64,000 nucleotides of DNA. Source: Roseibium sp. Sym1. Lineage in GTDB: Bacteria; Pseudomonadota; Alphaproteobacteria; Rhizobiales; Stappiaceae. The stretch lies in the NCBI RefSeq assembly GCF_027359675.1, contig NZ_CP114786.1:3322501-3386500 (forward strand). The letters are read 5' to 3'. Position 1 is the first letter of the stretch; every line of letters starts with the position of its first letter. The position numbers were made by a program, and so were the translations under genes. Below the pieces are notes generated by a model, which searched no databases, had not been told where the DNA came from, and worked only from the letters and a program-made list of their open reading frames with translations. This document shows positions 53,407 through 63,001 of the stretch, piece after piece.

Positions 53407-54381
53407 TCAGGCCGCTGCCTTGAACCTGTCGCGGTTGTGCGGGCGTGTCAGGTCGAGATCCGGGCCGACCGGCACGATCCGGGTCGGGTTCACGCTTTCA
53501 TGCGATCCGTAATAGTGCTGCTTGATGGTTGCCATGTCGACCGTATCGGCAACTCCCGGCACCTGGTAGAGCTCGCGCAGGAAGTTGGAGAGGTTCGGAT
53601 AGTCCTCGATTCGGCGGATGTTGCACTTGAAGTGACCGACATAGACCGGGTCGAAGCGCACCAGCGTCGTGAACAGGCGCCAATCGGCCTCGGTCAGACG
53701 GTCGCCGACAAGATAGCGCTGGGCCGACAGAAGGTCATCCAGATCATCCAGCGTTTCGAACAGGGCCGTGACGGCTTCCTCGTAGGCTTCCTGGGTGGTC
53801 GCGAAGCCGGATTTGTAAACGCCGTTGTTGACGGTGTGGTAGACGCGCTCGTTGACCGCATCGATGTCCGCGCGCAAGTCCTCGGGATAGAAGTCGAGCG
53901 AAGATCCCGTCAGGCCGTCAAAGGCTGAATTGAACATGCGGATGATCTCGGCGGATTCATTGCTGACGATGGTTTCCTCACGCTTGTCCCAGAGGATCGG
54001 CACTGTTGCACGGCCCGTGTATTTGGGATCGGCCCTGGCATAGATGTGCCAGGCATATTTGGCACCGGTCACCGGATCGATTTCCGCAAACTCCCAGCCG
54101 TTCTCCAGCATCAGCGGCTGGACGGCGGACAGCGTGATCATGTCTCCCAGGCCCTTCAACTTGCGGAAGACCATGGTGCGATGCGCCCAGGGGCAGGCAT
54201 AGGAGACGAACAGGTGGTAGCGCCCGCTTTCCGCCTTGAAACCGGCCTTCCCGGTCGGGCCGGCGGAACCGTCCGCCGTGATCCAGTTGCGGAACGCGGC
54301 GTCCTTGCGGACAAACCGGCCACCGGTGGATTTCGTGTCATACCATTGATCTTTCCAGACGCCGTCGACCAGCAATCCCAT
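53407..54381 (-). CDS. glutathionyl-hydroquinone reductase-type GST
   Basis: This 324-aa protein has the xi-class glutathione transferase motif YACPWAHRT (catalytic Cys about residue 63), the conserved ARADPKYTGRATVPILWDK and SNESAEIIRMFN segments, and the C-terminal helical domain (RLFTTLVRFDPVYVGHFKCN). Members such as YqjG reduce glutathionyl-hydroquinones. Confidence 0.88.
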   Translation of the reverse strand: MGLLVDGVWKDQWYDTKSTGGRFVRKDAAFRNWITADGSAGPTGKAGFKAESGRYHLFVSYACPWAHRTMVFRKLKGLGDMITLSAVQPLMLENGWEFAEIDPVTGAKYAWHIYARADPKYTGRATVPILWDKREETIVSNESAEIIRMFNSAFDGLTGSSLDFYPEDLRADIDAVNERVYHTVNNGVYKSGFATTQEAYEEAVTALFETLDDLDDLLSAQRYLVGDRLTEADWRLFTTLVRFDPVYVGHFKCNIRRIEDYPNLSNFLRELYQVPGVADTVDMATIKQHYYGSHESVNPTRIVPVGPDLDLTRPHNRDRFKAAA

Positions 54382-54753
54382 CAGGCTCTCCCTTGTTGTC
54401 TCGCCCTAAAAGGTTGTGCGGAAACCCGGTAAATCAATCAACTGAATGCACTGTTCGGACTGGCTGAACAATCAATGTCCATGCGGAAGCGGCAAAAAAC
54501 GCTGGACCGGACAGGGCGCCACGTGGTAACCGCTTCGTCTCACTGAAGATTTGCCGGTCCGAAATTGTGCCCGGCAGGATGCAAGAGACTGGGATTCATG
54601 ACCGCAGGTCTGACACTCCGACGACGAACCAGCCGACGAGACATTTCTCGTCCGCGCCGTCGCGGCTGACCTGATCCCGGATCTTTCGATCGTTCTGTCC
54701 GGGTCTCCGGCAGGCGCGCTTTTTCAAAAAGACTGCTTGCTGGATCTCGCCAA
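54382..54753. other. intergenic gap, nothing recognised
   Basis: About 370 bp between divergent genes should hold both promoters. A few in-frame stretches exist but none is convincing as a gene, and I see no repeat or RNA feature. Confidence 0.3.
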
Positions 54754-55254
54754 ATGAAACAGACGACATGGGTCATCAGGCCCGAACAAATCTCCGACAA
54801 CGACGCCATCGAGGCGCTGCAGGCCGAGGCTTTCGGCCCGGGGCGCTTTGCCCGGACGGCTTTCCGTATCCGTGAGAACGTGCCTCACCGCGCGGATCTG
54901 TCGTTTGTCGGGCTTGCCGGAGAGAAGGTTGCCGGGTCGATCCGGCTGTCGCCGATCCGGATCGGCGACAGCGACGCCCTGCTGCTCGGGCCGCTGACCG
55001 TGTCGCCGGATTTCAAGAACCGGGGGCTCGGCAAGGCGCTGATGCGCACGGCAATGGAAGCGGCCGCCGCGGCCGGGGACCGGGTTGTGCTGCTGGTCGG
55101 AGACGCGCCTTACTACAGCCCCTTCGGGTTTCAGCAGGTTCCCTTCGGCCGGATCAGCCTGCCGGGCCCGGTCGATCCGGCCCGGCTTCTGGTGGCGCTG
55201 TTGAATGACGGCGACATGCCGTCCGGCGCTGTGCATGGCGGGGCCGGCGGCTAG
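54754..55254 (+). CDS. GNAT acetyltransferase (YhbS-like)
   Basis: This 166-aa protein has the GNAT core AGEKVAGSIRLSPIRIG, LLLGPLTVSPDFKNRGLGKALM (acetyl-CoA loop) and YYSPFGFQQVPFG, as in YhbS. The substrate is unknown. Confidence 0.82.
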   Translation: MKQTTWVIRPEQISDNDAIEALQAEAFGPGRFARTAFRIRENVPHRADLSFVGLAGEKVAGSIRLSPIRIGDSDALLLGPLTVSPDFKNRGLGKALMRTAMEAAAAAGDRVVLLVGDAPYYSPFGFQQVPFGRISLPGPVDPARLLVALLNDGDMPSGAVHGGAGG

Positions 55255-55294
55255 GAACTCAGCGCCGGTGTGAGGCCTGCCAAAACAAGCGGCC

Positions 55295-55411
55295 GATCCT
55301 TCGAGACGGCCTGACGGCCTCCTCAGGATGACGCTGTGAGTAAACAGCAAGGCTACTTCAACACATTCATCGTCATCCTGAGGAGCGCGCTTGCGCGCGC
55401 CTCGAAGGATC
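55295..55411. repeat. intergenic inverted repeat, family A
   Basis: GATCCTTCGAGACGG...CCTCAGGATGACG (55295-55333) and CGTCATCCTGAGG...CCTCGAAGGATC (55371-55411) are inverted copies of the family also seen at 48931-49040. Each unit could fold into a cruciform or a stem in RNA. Confidence 0.6.
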
Positions 55412-55435
55412 GGCTGCAAGCTCCATCCTCCAACC

Positions 55436-55519
55436 CTACCGCCCTTCGCGGTACCTGGTCAGCGACAGCGCGCCGAGCAGCGGGGTAAGGCCGAGGAGGC
55501 CGATCATCAGCGGATAACT
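55436..55519 (-). pseudogene. duplicated 3' tail fragment of the large membrane-protein gene
   Basis: This stretch encodes YPLMIGLLGL...LGALSLTRYREGR and a stop. It matches the C-terminus of the protein at 55827-57905 (YPLMIGLFGL...LGALSLTWYREGR) at 22 of 26 residues. It is a broken remnant, not a gene, left by duplication of the 3' end around the small gene 55594-55794. Confidence 0.75.
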
Positions 55520-55593
55520 CCTTTGCTTGCATAGAGATACCTCAACAATCCGGGCTTTGTGGTAGGCACCGTAGATTGGGAAAAGGCTCCGGA

Positions 55594-55794
55594 TCAGTCT
55601 CTTAGTCCTGCCTTGTGCAAAGCGGCGTTTGCGCGAAACCGTACACGGGCGCACCTTTCCTTCTCGCTCTCCGAAGCGTCTTCCGGACAGCGGCAAATCC
55701 TAGACAGCCAGGCCATGTCTTCAGGGTCCAACCAGAGAGCAACGCGCCCTTTTTCCTGCTCATGCGCAGTATCTGTTGGGACGGGCCCATTCAT
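55594..55794 (-). CDS. small 66-aa conserved hypothetical protein
   Basis: The product (MNGPVPTDTAHEQEKG...) reads like a real protein: LWLDPEDMAWLSRICRC followed by CARVRFRANAALHKAGL. A family of this type is widespread in Alphaproteobacteria, but no function is known. It sits between the two copies of the duplicated tail. Confidence 0.5.
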   Translation of the reverse strand: MNGPVPTDTAHEQEKGRVALWLDPEDMAWLSRICRCPEDASESEKERCARVRFRANAALHKAGLRD

Positions 55795-55826
55795 GCGGAA
55801 ACTCTCTTCATTGTGTCGTCAGCTTG

Positions 55827-57905
55827 TCAGCGACCTTCGCGGTACCAGGTCAGGGACAGGGCGCCGAGCAGGAGGGCCAGGCCGAAGAGACCGATCATCA
55901 GCGGGTAGCGGTCGATGCCGTTCAGCACGCTCGCCTCGGTGGATTTGAGGCCGATCCAGCCATTGCCGGCATAGCTGGCGGACTGGCGCATGGAAACGAC
56001 CCGGGGCACGTTCATGTCGCCGCCGATGTCGCGCAGACGCTCCGAGGAACCGCCGGTGGCCTCGCTGAGCGGTGCCAGCGGTGCGGCGGTCGACAGCACG
56101 TCGGTATATTCGCGCGGGTTTTGCGGGCCGACATGAATGAGAGCGCTCATGTCGCCCTCCGAGACGGAAAACAGGCCGGTCTCGGTGACCGGGAGGCTTC
56201 CGCGCCACAGGCCGGGCTCCTGTTCGCTCAGCGTCACCTGCGAACGGTCTTCCGTCGGCGAGATGACCGTAACTTCGTCGACGCTTTCTCCCAGGGTCTG
56301 CCGTTCGATCACCAGTTCCGGGCCGCGCAAGGACACGTTCAGCGCTTCTTCCTCAAGGTCCGGTTCCTGCATCAGCCAATGGGCAAGGCGGCGCAGCAGC
56401 GGTACGTGCGGTCCGCCGCCCTCGTAGCCGCGGGCCCACAGCCAGACATGATCCGACAAGAGCATGGCGACACGGCCCTCGCCCTCGCGGTTCAGGACGA
56501 GAAGAGGGGTGTCGCTGGGACCTGACATCAGTGCATGGCCGGCATCGATTTCGGTATCCACCGCGCGGAACCAGCGGCTCCATGCCGGCGGATCCTGCTC
56601 CGAACCGGGCAGGCCCCGGGTCACCGGGTGCCGTTCGCCGAGACGGGCCAGGGTCGCGTGGAAGGGTTGTTCGAGGATCGTTCCGGTCGGCCGGGCGGGC
56701 AGGATCGGCGCCAGCGGCGTGCGGTAGAGACTGCCGCCTTCCGCGTAGTCCGGGCCGCCTGCCAGAAGAACCGCGCCACCCTCGCGCACGTAGCGGGCGA
56801 TGTTGTCGAAATAGAGCATCGGCAGGACGCCGCGGCGCACATAGCGGTCGAAGATGATCAGGTCGAACTCGTCGATCTTGACGGAAAACAGTTCGCGTGT
56901 CGGAAAGGCGATCAGCGACAGCTGGTTGATCGGTGTGCCGTCCTGCTTTTCAGGCGGGCGCAGGATGGTGAAATGGACCAGATCGACCGAGGCGTCGGAC
57001 TTCAGCAGGTTGCGCCAGGTGCGCTCGCCGGCATGGGGCGACCCGGAGACCAGCAGAACCCGGAGGTTTTCCCGTATGCCGTCGATCGTGACCACGGCCC
57101 GGTTGTTGAGGTGCGTCAGTTCCTGGGGAAGCGGTTCGGCCTCGAATTCGAAGATGTTGTCGCCGCCATGGGCGATTTCGACGGGAATGTCGATCTTCAC
57201 CCCCGTGCGGGCAACACGTTCGGTGACGACATCGCCGTCACGCTTGACCGTCAGGCGTACCTGGTCACCCGGGCCCGTGCCCTGGCCCTGGTCTACGACG
57301 GTAAGGCTCACGGTCTGCTCGGAACCGACCAGACCGAAACGCGGCGCCTTTTCCAGCACGATGCGGCGGTCACGTTCTTCCAGCCGGCCGGTGATCAGGC
57401 CGTGCACGGGAGCATCGAAGCCGAGCGCCTCCGCGTTGTCGGGGATGTCGTGGATCTGGCCGTCGGTGATGATGATTGCGCCGCCGACCCGCTCCGGCGG
57501 CACGTCCGCAAGCCCGTTGGACAAGGTCTGGAACACCTGGGTGCCGTCACCCGAGCCCGAGTTGCGGGCCTCCAGGACACGCAGGTCGAAGCCGCTCAAC
57601 GCCCCGATGCGCTGCCGGATCTCTTCCGCGGCAGCTTCCGTGGTCTCCTGCCGGCCGTCCAGCCGCTGGCTCTGGCTCTTGTCGACCACAACCGCGACCA
57701 CGCTTGTCAGGGGTTCCCTGTCTTCGTGTTCCACCGCCGGATTGGCGAGCGCGAGCAGGAGCAGAACCATGGTGAGGGACCGGAGCAGCCAGCCTCGCAG
57801 GTTCAGGTAGCCGGACAGCCCGGTGAGCAGCAGCGTTATGACAGCTCCGGCGACAAGGGCCCAGAGAGGCAGCAGCGGGTCGAACGAGAGGGACCAGACC
57901 ATCAA
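55827..57905 (-). CDS. large membrane protein of the MoxR operon (glutamine amidotransferase-like region)
   Basis: This 692-aa protein has two N-terminal TM segments (LWALVAGAVITLLLTGLSG; WLLRSLTMVLLLLALANP), a vWA-like region (VVAVVVDKSQSQR), a class I glutamine amidotransferase-like domain (about 310-520: LRVLLVSGSPHAGERTW, VREGGAVLLAGGPDYAEGG) and a C-terminal TM (PLMIGLFGLALLLGALSLTWY). It is the last gene of the MoxR operon, 13 bp after the BatA-like gene. Function in envelope stress or protein maturation is inferred. Confidence 0.8.
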   Translation of the reverse strand: MMVWSLSFDPLLPLWALVAGAVITLLLTGLSGYLNLRGWLLRSLTMVLLLLALANPAVEHEDREPLTSVVAVVVDKSQSQRLDGRQETTEAAAEEIRQRIGALSGFDLRVLEARNSGSGDGTQVFQTLSNGLADVPPERVGGAIIITDGQIHDIPDNAEALGFDAPVHGLITGRLEERDRRIVLEKAPRFGLVGSEQTVSLTVVDQGQGTGPGDQVRLTVKRDGDVVTERVARTGVKIDIPVEIAHGGDNIFEFEAEPLPQELTHLNNRAVVTIDGIRENLRVLLVSGSPHAGERTWRNLLKSDASVDLVHFTILRPPEKQDGTPINQLSLIAFPTRELFSVKIDEFDLIIFDRYVRRGVLPMLYFDNIARYVREGGAVLLAGGPDYAEGGSLYRTPLAPILPARPTGTILEQPFHATLARLGERHPVTRGLPGSEQDPPAWSRWFRAVDTEIDAGHALMSGPSDTPLLVLNREGEGRVAMLLSDHVWLWARGYEGGGPHVPLLRRLAHWLMQEPDLEEEALNVSLRGPELVIERQTLGESVDEVTVISPTEDRSQVTLSEQEPGLWRGSLPVTETGLFSVSEGDMSALIHVGPQNPREYTDVLSTAAPLAPLSEATGGSSERLRDIGGDMNVPRVVSMRQSASYAGNGWIGLKSTEASVLNGIDRYPLMIGLFGLALLLGALSLTWYREGR

Positions 57906-57918
57906 TGCTCCATATGTG

Positions 57919-60738
57919 TCACTGCCCGAGCCGTTCGAGCAGGGCGGGAATGTGGACCTGATCGGCCTTGTAGTTTCCGGTCAGGCTATACATGACGATG
58001 TTGACGCCGGAGCGGAAGGCGAAGTCGCGCTGCAACGGGTTGTTGGGCACCGTCGGATACATGAATTCACCCTGGTCGGTGATCGCCCAGGCGGCGGCGA
58101 AATCGTTGCCGGTGATCAGGATCGGGGAGACGCCGTCGCCCGCGCGCACCGGACGGTCTCCGCGGGCGGCGATCTCTTCCAGGCTTTCGACCCAGAGTGG
58201 GCTTGTGGCATAGCGGCCCGGGAAAGTGTCCAGCAGATAGAATGCCTTCGTCAGGACATGATCGGGGGGGACCGGTTCGAGCGGCGGCACGTCGAGGTCT
58301 TCCAGGATCTCGCGCAGCTTGAGCGTGGCCGGGGTGGAACCAAATCCGGTGGCCGAGGCGTTGATGTGATCCCGGGTGTCGAACAGGATGGTGCCGCCGT
58401 TTCGCATGAAGGTATCGATGCGGGCGATGGTCTGGTCGCTCGGCTTGTCCATTGCGGGATCGATCGGCCAGTAGAGCAGGGAATAGAAGGCGAGTTCGTC
58501 CCGGGCAATATCGATTGCGCTGGGGGCGCCCGGCTCGAGCGCGGTGCGCTCGGCCAGGAATTGCGACAGACCGGCAAGGCCGGCCGCGCTGGCGTCGTCG
58601 ATTTCCGGATTTCCCGTCAGCACGTAGGCGAGACTGGTGTCCAGGGTCGATTCAAGTGCCCGCAATTCGTCGCTGGTCGACTGTGCCCTTGCGTCCTGCG
58701 CGCCTGGCAGGGCAAGAAGCGAAAGCGCCAGGAGAGCGGCGAACGCCGCGTTGACGTTGCGGCCGCGATAGCCGATCCGGCTGAGACCGCCGGCAAGGAG
58801 AAAGACGGCGATCGCGTCGACGACCATCAACAGGAAGGCCAGCGTGAAGAAGGTGGATCTCAGGTCCAGCGGTTCGGCGGTCGGATAGGGTGTTTCGACC
58901 AGGGCATCGCCCAGTTCCGTCAGATCCAGCGGCTCCAGGGTGTCTTCGCTGCGCATGAGGTTGAGCGCCCGGAAGCCGTCCTCCGTGCCGTAGAGACCAG
59001 GGGGCGTCCTGCGGCTGGCACTGGCTTCGCGAAAGTCCGACGCGCTCACGGGCGTGACTTCGACCGGCGGCGGACCGAACCTGCCGAACCCGTCCAGCAG
59101 CCTGAGCGGCGGCAGGACGCTCTTGGCCGGGGTGCCGTCTTCCTCGGTTTCGGCAGCGGCGGCGACATTGGAAACCGCCAGGATCCGGCGCAGCATGTTC
59201 AGGAACACGCCCGAGAGCGGCAGGTTGGACCAGGAGGAATCGGCCGTGACGTGGAACAGGACAACCGTGCCGGCACCGATCGGGGCGGCGGTGACGAGCG
59301 GGGTGCCGTCCTCCAGCATGGCCCAGGTCCGGTCCGGCAGGTCGGAGGTCGGTTCCGCCAGGACCTGGCGCGTCACGGCGACTTCCGCGGGAACCTTCAG
59401 CCCGGCAAAGGGGGATCCGTCCGGGAAGTCCGCAAGATGCTGCGGCTGTTTCCAGCTGAGCGAGCCGCCGAGCGAACGGTCACCGGCGCGCAGGCGCACC
59501 GGGATGAGGTCATCGCTGCCGCCGGCCGTCCTCGGACCGGCGAAGCGCACGAGCATGCCGCCATTCTCGACCCAGTCGCGCAGGATCCGGGTTGTGCTAT
59601 CCGGAAGGCGGCCGACATCGGCCAGGACCAGGACCGATATGCCCTGGTCGATGAGCGATGGCACGGCTTCGGCGATGTCGCTTTCGCGCGGACGGCGGAT
59701 ATCGGAAAAGGGCACCAGGGCCCGTTCCAGGTAGTAGACCGGCGACAACAGCGGCTGGTCGAGATCGCCCGACTGACCGGAGATCAGGCCGACCGTCCGG
59801 CGGCGCCAGCTGTCGTCGACAAGCTGTACGGCACCTGCCGCAGCCTCTCCCGAAATCTCCACCCGGGCGATGTCGTTCCGCAGTTCGCTCGGCAACTCGA
59901 ACCGGGCCTCGGTTTCGGTCGCGCCGGCATCAAAAACCGCCTGTACGTCCCCGAGGACAAGACCTTTCAGATCCAGTGCCTGCACCGTTGCCGTCCCGAC
60001 TTCCTGATCCGGATGCCGGACAACCTTGAGGGTCAGCGCCTCCGCGTCGTTGTTAAGGTCCTTCAGCCCCATGGGCGTGTCGAGGCCCGTGAACACGGTG
60101 ACCGGCGCGGTTCCGGCAATGTCGGCAAGATCGGCCAGGAAAGTTTCATTTGTGCGGGTCCCGTCCGACAGCCAGATGACTGCGCCAGGAGGCGCCTTCT
60201 GGGCGGCCTTGCGCAGGCCGAGGCTCAACTCGGCGCGGCGCGGCGCATAGGGGCGGGGTTCGAGGGCGCGCAGTTTTTCCAGGGCGGTGGTTGCCGATTC
60301 AGGGGCAAAGCTCTGGCCGGGACCTTCGGCAGTTGCCGCGAACAGCAGCGGCTGCCCGTCCTGTTCGGCGGCTGTGAGGATCTGTTCGGCGGCCCTGACC
60401 TGCGCATCCCAGCTCTTTGAAGAGGTCCAGCCGTTGTCCATCAGCACCCAGAGCACACCGTCTCCCGTCTCGAGGGGGGCGGCGGAACGCCAGACCGGGC
60501 CTGCGAGCGCGATGATCAGGATCGCCGCAAGCAACAGGCGCAACAGGGTCAGCCACCAGGGACTGCGTTGCGGGGTTTCCTCGTGCTGGTCGATGTCGAG
60601 CAGAAGACGCGTCGGCGGAAACCGGATCTCGCGCGGACGGGGCGGGGTCAGCCGCAACAGCCACCAGATCACCGGAAGCAGTGCGAGTGCCGTCAGGATC
60701 CAGGGCGCGGTAAATGTCAGGGGCAGACCTGCAAACAC
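57919..60738 (-). CDS. BatA-like/DUF4159 membrane protein
   Basis: This 939-aa protein starts with the aerotolerance BatA-type N-terminus (TFTAPWILTALALLPVIWWLLRLTPPRPREIRFPP), then TM segments, a large periplasmic part and a C-terminal DUF4159 domain (FYSLLYWPIDPAMDKPS, NGGTILFDTRDHINA). It lies between the DUF58 gene (3 bp) and the amidotransferase-like gene. These four genes are a common conserved set in Alphaproteobacteria. Confidence 0.85.
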   Translation of the reverse strand: MFAGLPLTFTAPWILTALALLPVIWWLLRLTPPRPREIRFPPTRLLLDIDQHEETPQRSPWWLTLLRLLLAAILIIALAGPVWRSAAPLETGDGVLWVLMDNGWTSSKSWDAQVRAAEQILTAAEQDGQPLLFAATAEGPGQSFAPESATTALEKLRALEPRPYAPRRAELSLGLRKAAQKAPPGAVIWLSDGTRTNETFLADLADIAGTAPVTVFTGLDTPMGLKDLNNDAEALTLKVVRHPDQEVGTATVQALDLKGLVLGDVQAVFDAGATETEARFELPSELRNDIARVEISGEAAAGAVQLVDDSWRRRTVGLISGQSGDLDQPLLSPVYYLERALVPFSDIRRPRESDIAEAVPSLIDQGISVLVLADVGRLPDSTTRILRDWVENGGMLVRFAGPRTAGGSDDLIPVRLRAGDRSLGGSLSWKQPQHLADFPDGSPFAGLKVPAEVAVTRQVLAEPTSDLPDRTWAMLEDGTPLVTAAPIGAGTVVLFHVTADSSWSNLPLSGVFLNMLRRILAVSNVAAAAETEEDGTPAKSVLPPLRLLDGFGRFGPPPVEVTPVSASDFREASASRRTPPGLYGTEDGFRALNLMRSEDTLEPLDLTELGDALVETPYPTAEPLDLRSTFFTLAFLLMVVDAIAVFLLAGGLSRIGYRGRNVNAAFAALLALSLLALPGAQDARAQSTSDELRALESTLDTSLAYVLTGNPEIDDASAAGLAGLSQFLAERTALEPGAPSAIDIARDELAFYSLLYWPIDPAMDKPSDQTIARIDTFMRNGGTILFDTRDHINASATGFGSTPATLKLREILEDLDVPPLEPVPPDHVLTKAFYLLDTFPGRYATSPLWVESLEEIAARGDRPVRAGDGVSPILITGNDFAAAWAITDQGEFMYPTVPNNPLQRDFAFRSGVNIVMYSLTGNYKADQVHIPALLERLGQ

Positions 60739-60741
60739 GGC

Positions 60742-61665
60742 TTACACGCCTCCCTTCTGCATCACGTCCTGCGCGCCGGAGAGCGCACTGTGCAGGACCA
60801 GCAGCGGCTCCGATGCCGGCCGGTCCGTATGATGGAGAACATAGGTCCAGCCCGCCTTGCGCGCCATGTCCCGCAGTTCCGACCGGTGAGCCTCGAGCCT
60901 GTTCTGGTAGTCCTCGCGCCAGTTCTCGGCGCGGCCGGCGGTCAGGCGCACGCCCAGTTCAGGGTCGGTGAATTCCACACGCCCGTCGAAGGGAAAGGTC
61001 TCCTCGATCGGGTCGAGCACCTGGACCAGGTGGCCCTTGGCACCGGTGCCGGCCACGCGGGAAACCCAGGCGGCTATGTCTTCCAGCGGGTCCAGGAAGT
61101 CGGAGACCAGCACCACATCGGCGAACCGCTTGATCGACGCGGTGTCCGGAAGGGCGACCGGCGAAGACAGGTGCGTCAGTGCATCGGCGAGACGCTCCGC
61201 GGCCCTGCGGTCCGAAAAGGGCCTGGTCAGGCCGGGCAGGCCGATACGTTCCCCGGTTTCCGCCAGCATGTCGGCAAGCGCCAGCATCAGGACGATCGAC
61301 CGGTCGCGCTTGCTCACCTCGGCAAGACGGGACCGGAACACCATGGACGGCGACAGGTCGGCCCACAGCCAGACGGTATGGGCCGCTTCCCATTCGCGCT
61401 CGCGCACATAGAGATGGTCGTCGCGTGCGGAGCGGCGCCAGTCGATGCGCTTGGCGGGTTCGCCCATGTAGAAAGGCCGGAACTGCCAGAAGCTCTCTCC
61501 GGGCCCCGCGCGCCGGCGGCCGTGCCAGCCGGCGATGATCGAGCTGGCGACATGACTGGCCTCGACCAGGAGATCGGGCAGCGCGTCGGCAACCGACCTT
61601 GCCTCGCCGATCACATTCGGCCAGGTCTGCGGGTCGATGCCGGCTTTCGAGCTGCTTGGATCCAT
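60742..61665 (-). CDS. DUF58 protein
   Basis: This 307-aa protein has the DUF58 core (RRRAGPGESFWQFRPFYMGEPAKRIDWRRSARDDHLYVREREWE, quoted in parts) and a vWA-like C-terminal part (VWLWADLSPSMVF, DVVLVSDFLDPLEDI). DUF58 proteins partner MoxR ATPases. It is 32 bp after moxR and 3 bp before the BatA-like gene. Confidence 0.88.
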   Translation of the reverse strand: MDPSSSKAGIDPQTWPNVIGEARSVADALPDLLVEASHVASSIIAGWHGRRRAGPGESFWQFRPFYMGEPAKRIDWRRSARDDHLYVREREWEAAHTVWLWADLSPSMVFRSRLAEVSKRDRSIVLMLALADMLAETGERIGLPGLTRPFSDRRAAERLADALTHLSSPVALPDTASIKRFADVVLVSDFLDPLEDIAAWVSRVAGTGAKGHLVQVLDPIEETFPFDGRVEFTDPELGVRLTAGRAENWREDYQNRLEAHRSELRDMARKAGWTYVLHHTDRPASEPLLVLHSALSGAQDVMQKGGV

Positions 61666-61697
61666 GGGAGGGGCTCCTGAGTGGGCTTGAAACGGGC

Positions 61698-62717
61698 TCA
61701 GGCGATCTGCGCCTTCACCCGGCGGATGACGTCCCGCACCGTGTGCCCGTCGGCGCGGGCCGCGAAGGTCAGTGCCATGCGGTGCTGGAGAACCGGTTCC
61801 GCCAGCGCCAGTACATCGTCCACGGAGGGCGCAAGACGGCCGTCGACCAGCGCACGGGCACGTACCGTGAGCATCAGCGCCTGGCTGGCGCGCGGGCCCG
61901 GGCCCCAGGCGATCAGCTTGGTGATGTCGGACGCGGCATCGCTTTCGTCGGGACGGGCGGAGCGCACGAGTTGAAGGATCGCCTCGATCACCGATTCCCC
62001 GACCGGCATGCGCCGCACAAGTTGCTGGTACTCCATCAGTTCTTCCGCGGACATCGCGACCTGGGCCGTGGCCTGGTCGGCGCCCGTTGTCTCCAGAAGA
62101 ATGCGCCGCTCGGCGTCCAGGTCCGGATAATGCACGTCGATCTGCATCAGAAAGCGGTCGAGCTGGGCTTCGGGGAGCGGATAGGTGCCTTCCTGCTCAA
62201 GCGGGTTCTGGGTGGCGAGCACATGAAAGGGCCGGGGCAGGTCGTGCGGGTGCCCGGCCACGGTGACGTGATATTCCTGCATTGCCTGCAGCAACGCCGA
62301 CTGCGTCCGCGGGCTGGCGCGGTTGATTTCGTCGGCCATCAAGAGCTGGGAGAAGACCGGGCCGGGGATGAAGCGGAAGGAGCGGCCGCCTTCGGCGCTT
62401 TGTTCCATCACTTCCGCGCCGAGAATGTCGGACGGCATCAGGTCGGGGGTGAACTGGATGCGGCGGGCATCCAGGCCGAGCACGGTTCCAAGCGTTTCCA
62501 CGAGCTTGGTCTTGGCGAGCCCGGGAACGCCGACAAGCAGGCCGTGGCCGCCCGCCAAAATGGTGACGAGGGACTGCTCGACGACGGTTTCCTGACCGAA
62601 GATGATTCGGGCTATGTCTGTCTTTGCGTCGGAGATCCGGCTTACGGCACGTTCGGCATTTTCAGCAACGGCGGCGAGATCTTCCTCGCTGGGGCTGGAG
62701 GGGGAAACAACGCTCAT
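61698..62717 (-). CDS. MoxR-family AAA+ ATPase
   Basis: This 339-aa protein has Walker A GVPGLAKTK at about residue 64, Walker B LLMADEINRASPRTQ, the sensor ATQNPLEQEGTYPLPEAQLDRF and the C-terminal lid. MoxR ATPases act as chaperones for vWA-domain partners. It is the first gene of the operon; the ATG at 62717 is used. Confidence 0.93.
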   Translation of the reverse strand: MSVVSPSSPSEEDLAAVAENAERAVSRISDAKTDIARIIFGQETVVEQSLVTILAGGHGLLVGVPGLAKTKLVETLGTVLGLDARRIQFTPDLMPSDILGAEVMEQSAEGGRSFRFIPGPVFSQLLMADEINRASPRTQSALLQAMQEYHVTVAGHPHDLPRPFHVLATQNPLEQEGTYPLPEAQLDRFLMQIDVHYPDLDAERRILLETTGADQATAQVAMSAEELMEYQQLVRRMPVGESVIEAILQLVRSARPDESDAASDITKLIAWGPGPRASQALMLTVRARALVDGRLAPSVDDVLALAEPVLQHRMALTFAARADGHTVRDVIRRVKAQIA

Positions 62718-63001
62718 GAATCACCTTTCCCGTAAGTTCCTGTCGGCTGCCAGACACGTGTGGCGGACCATCGGCCCGGGTGCGTGGTTGCTGCCTATCT
62801 TGCAGTCTGACACCATATAAATCAGTACATAAGGCGCAATTGTGCGCCATACAGTGGAAAGGTCCAAGATTCTTTCCATGCTCTGGGGAAAAGGTTTGGC
62901 ATCCCCTTGCGGGACGGGGAAGGCAAATGATCGTGAGGGACAAGGGCTTGTCAAAAATCCCGGTGGTCAGTCAACACGTTGGGCGGAAGGACGAAAGATC
63001 G
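62718..63001. other. divergent gap between the moxR and DUF1285 genes
   Basis: No feature is recognised in this ~280 bp; it should hold the promoters of both units. Confidence 0.3.

Noticed and set aside
57823..60420. Long plus-strand frame of 865 codons over the BatA/DUF4159 gene
   Set aside because: The minus-strand genes have domains and operon spacing; this frame has antisense composition.
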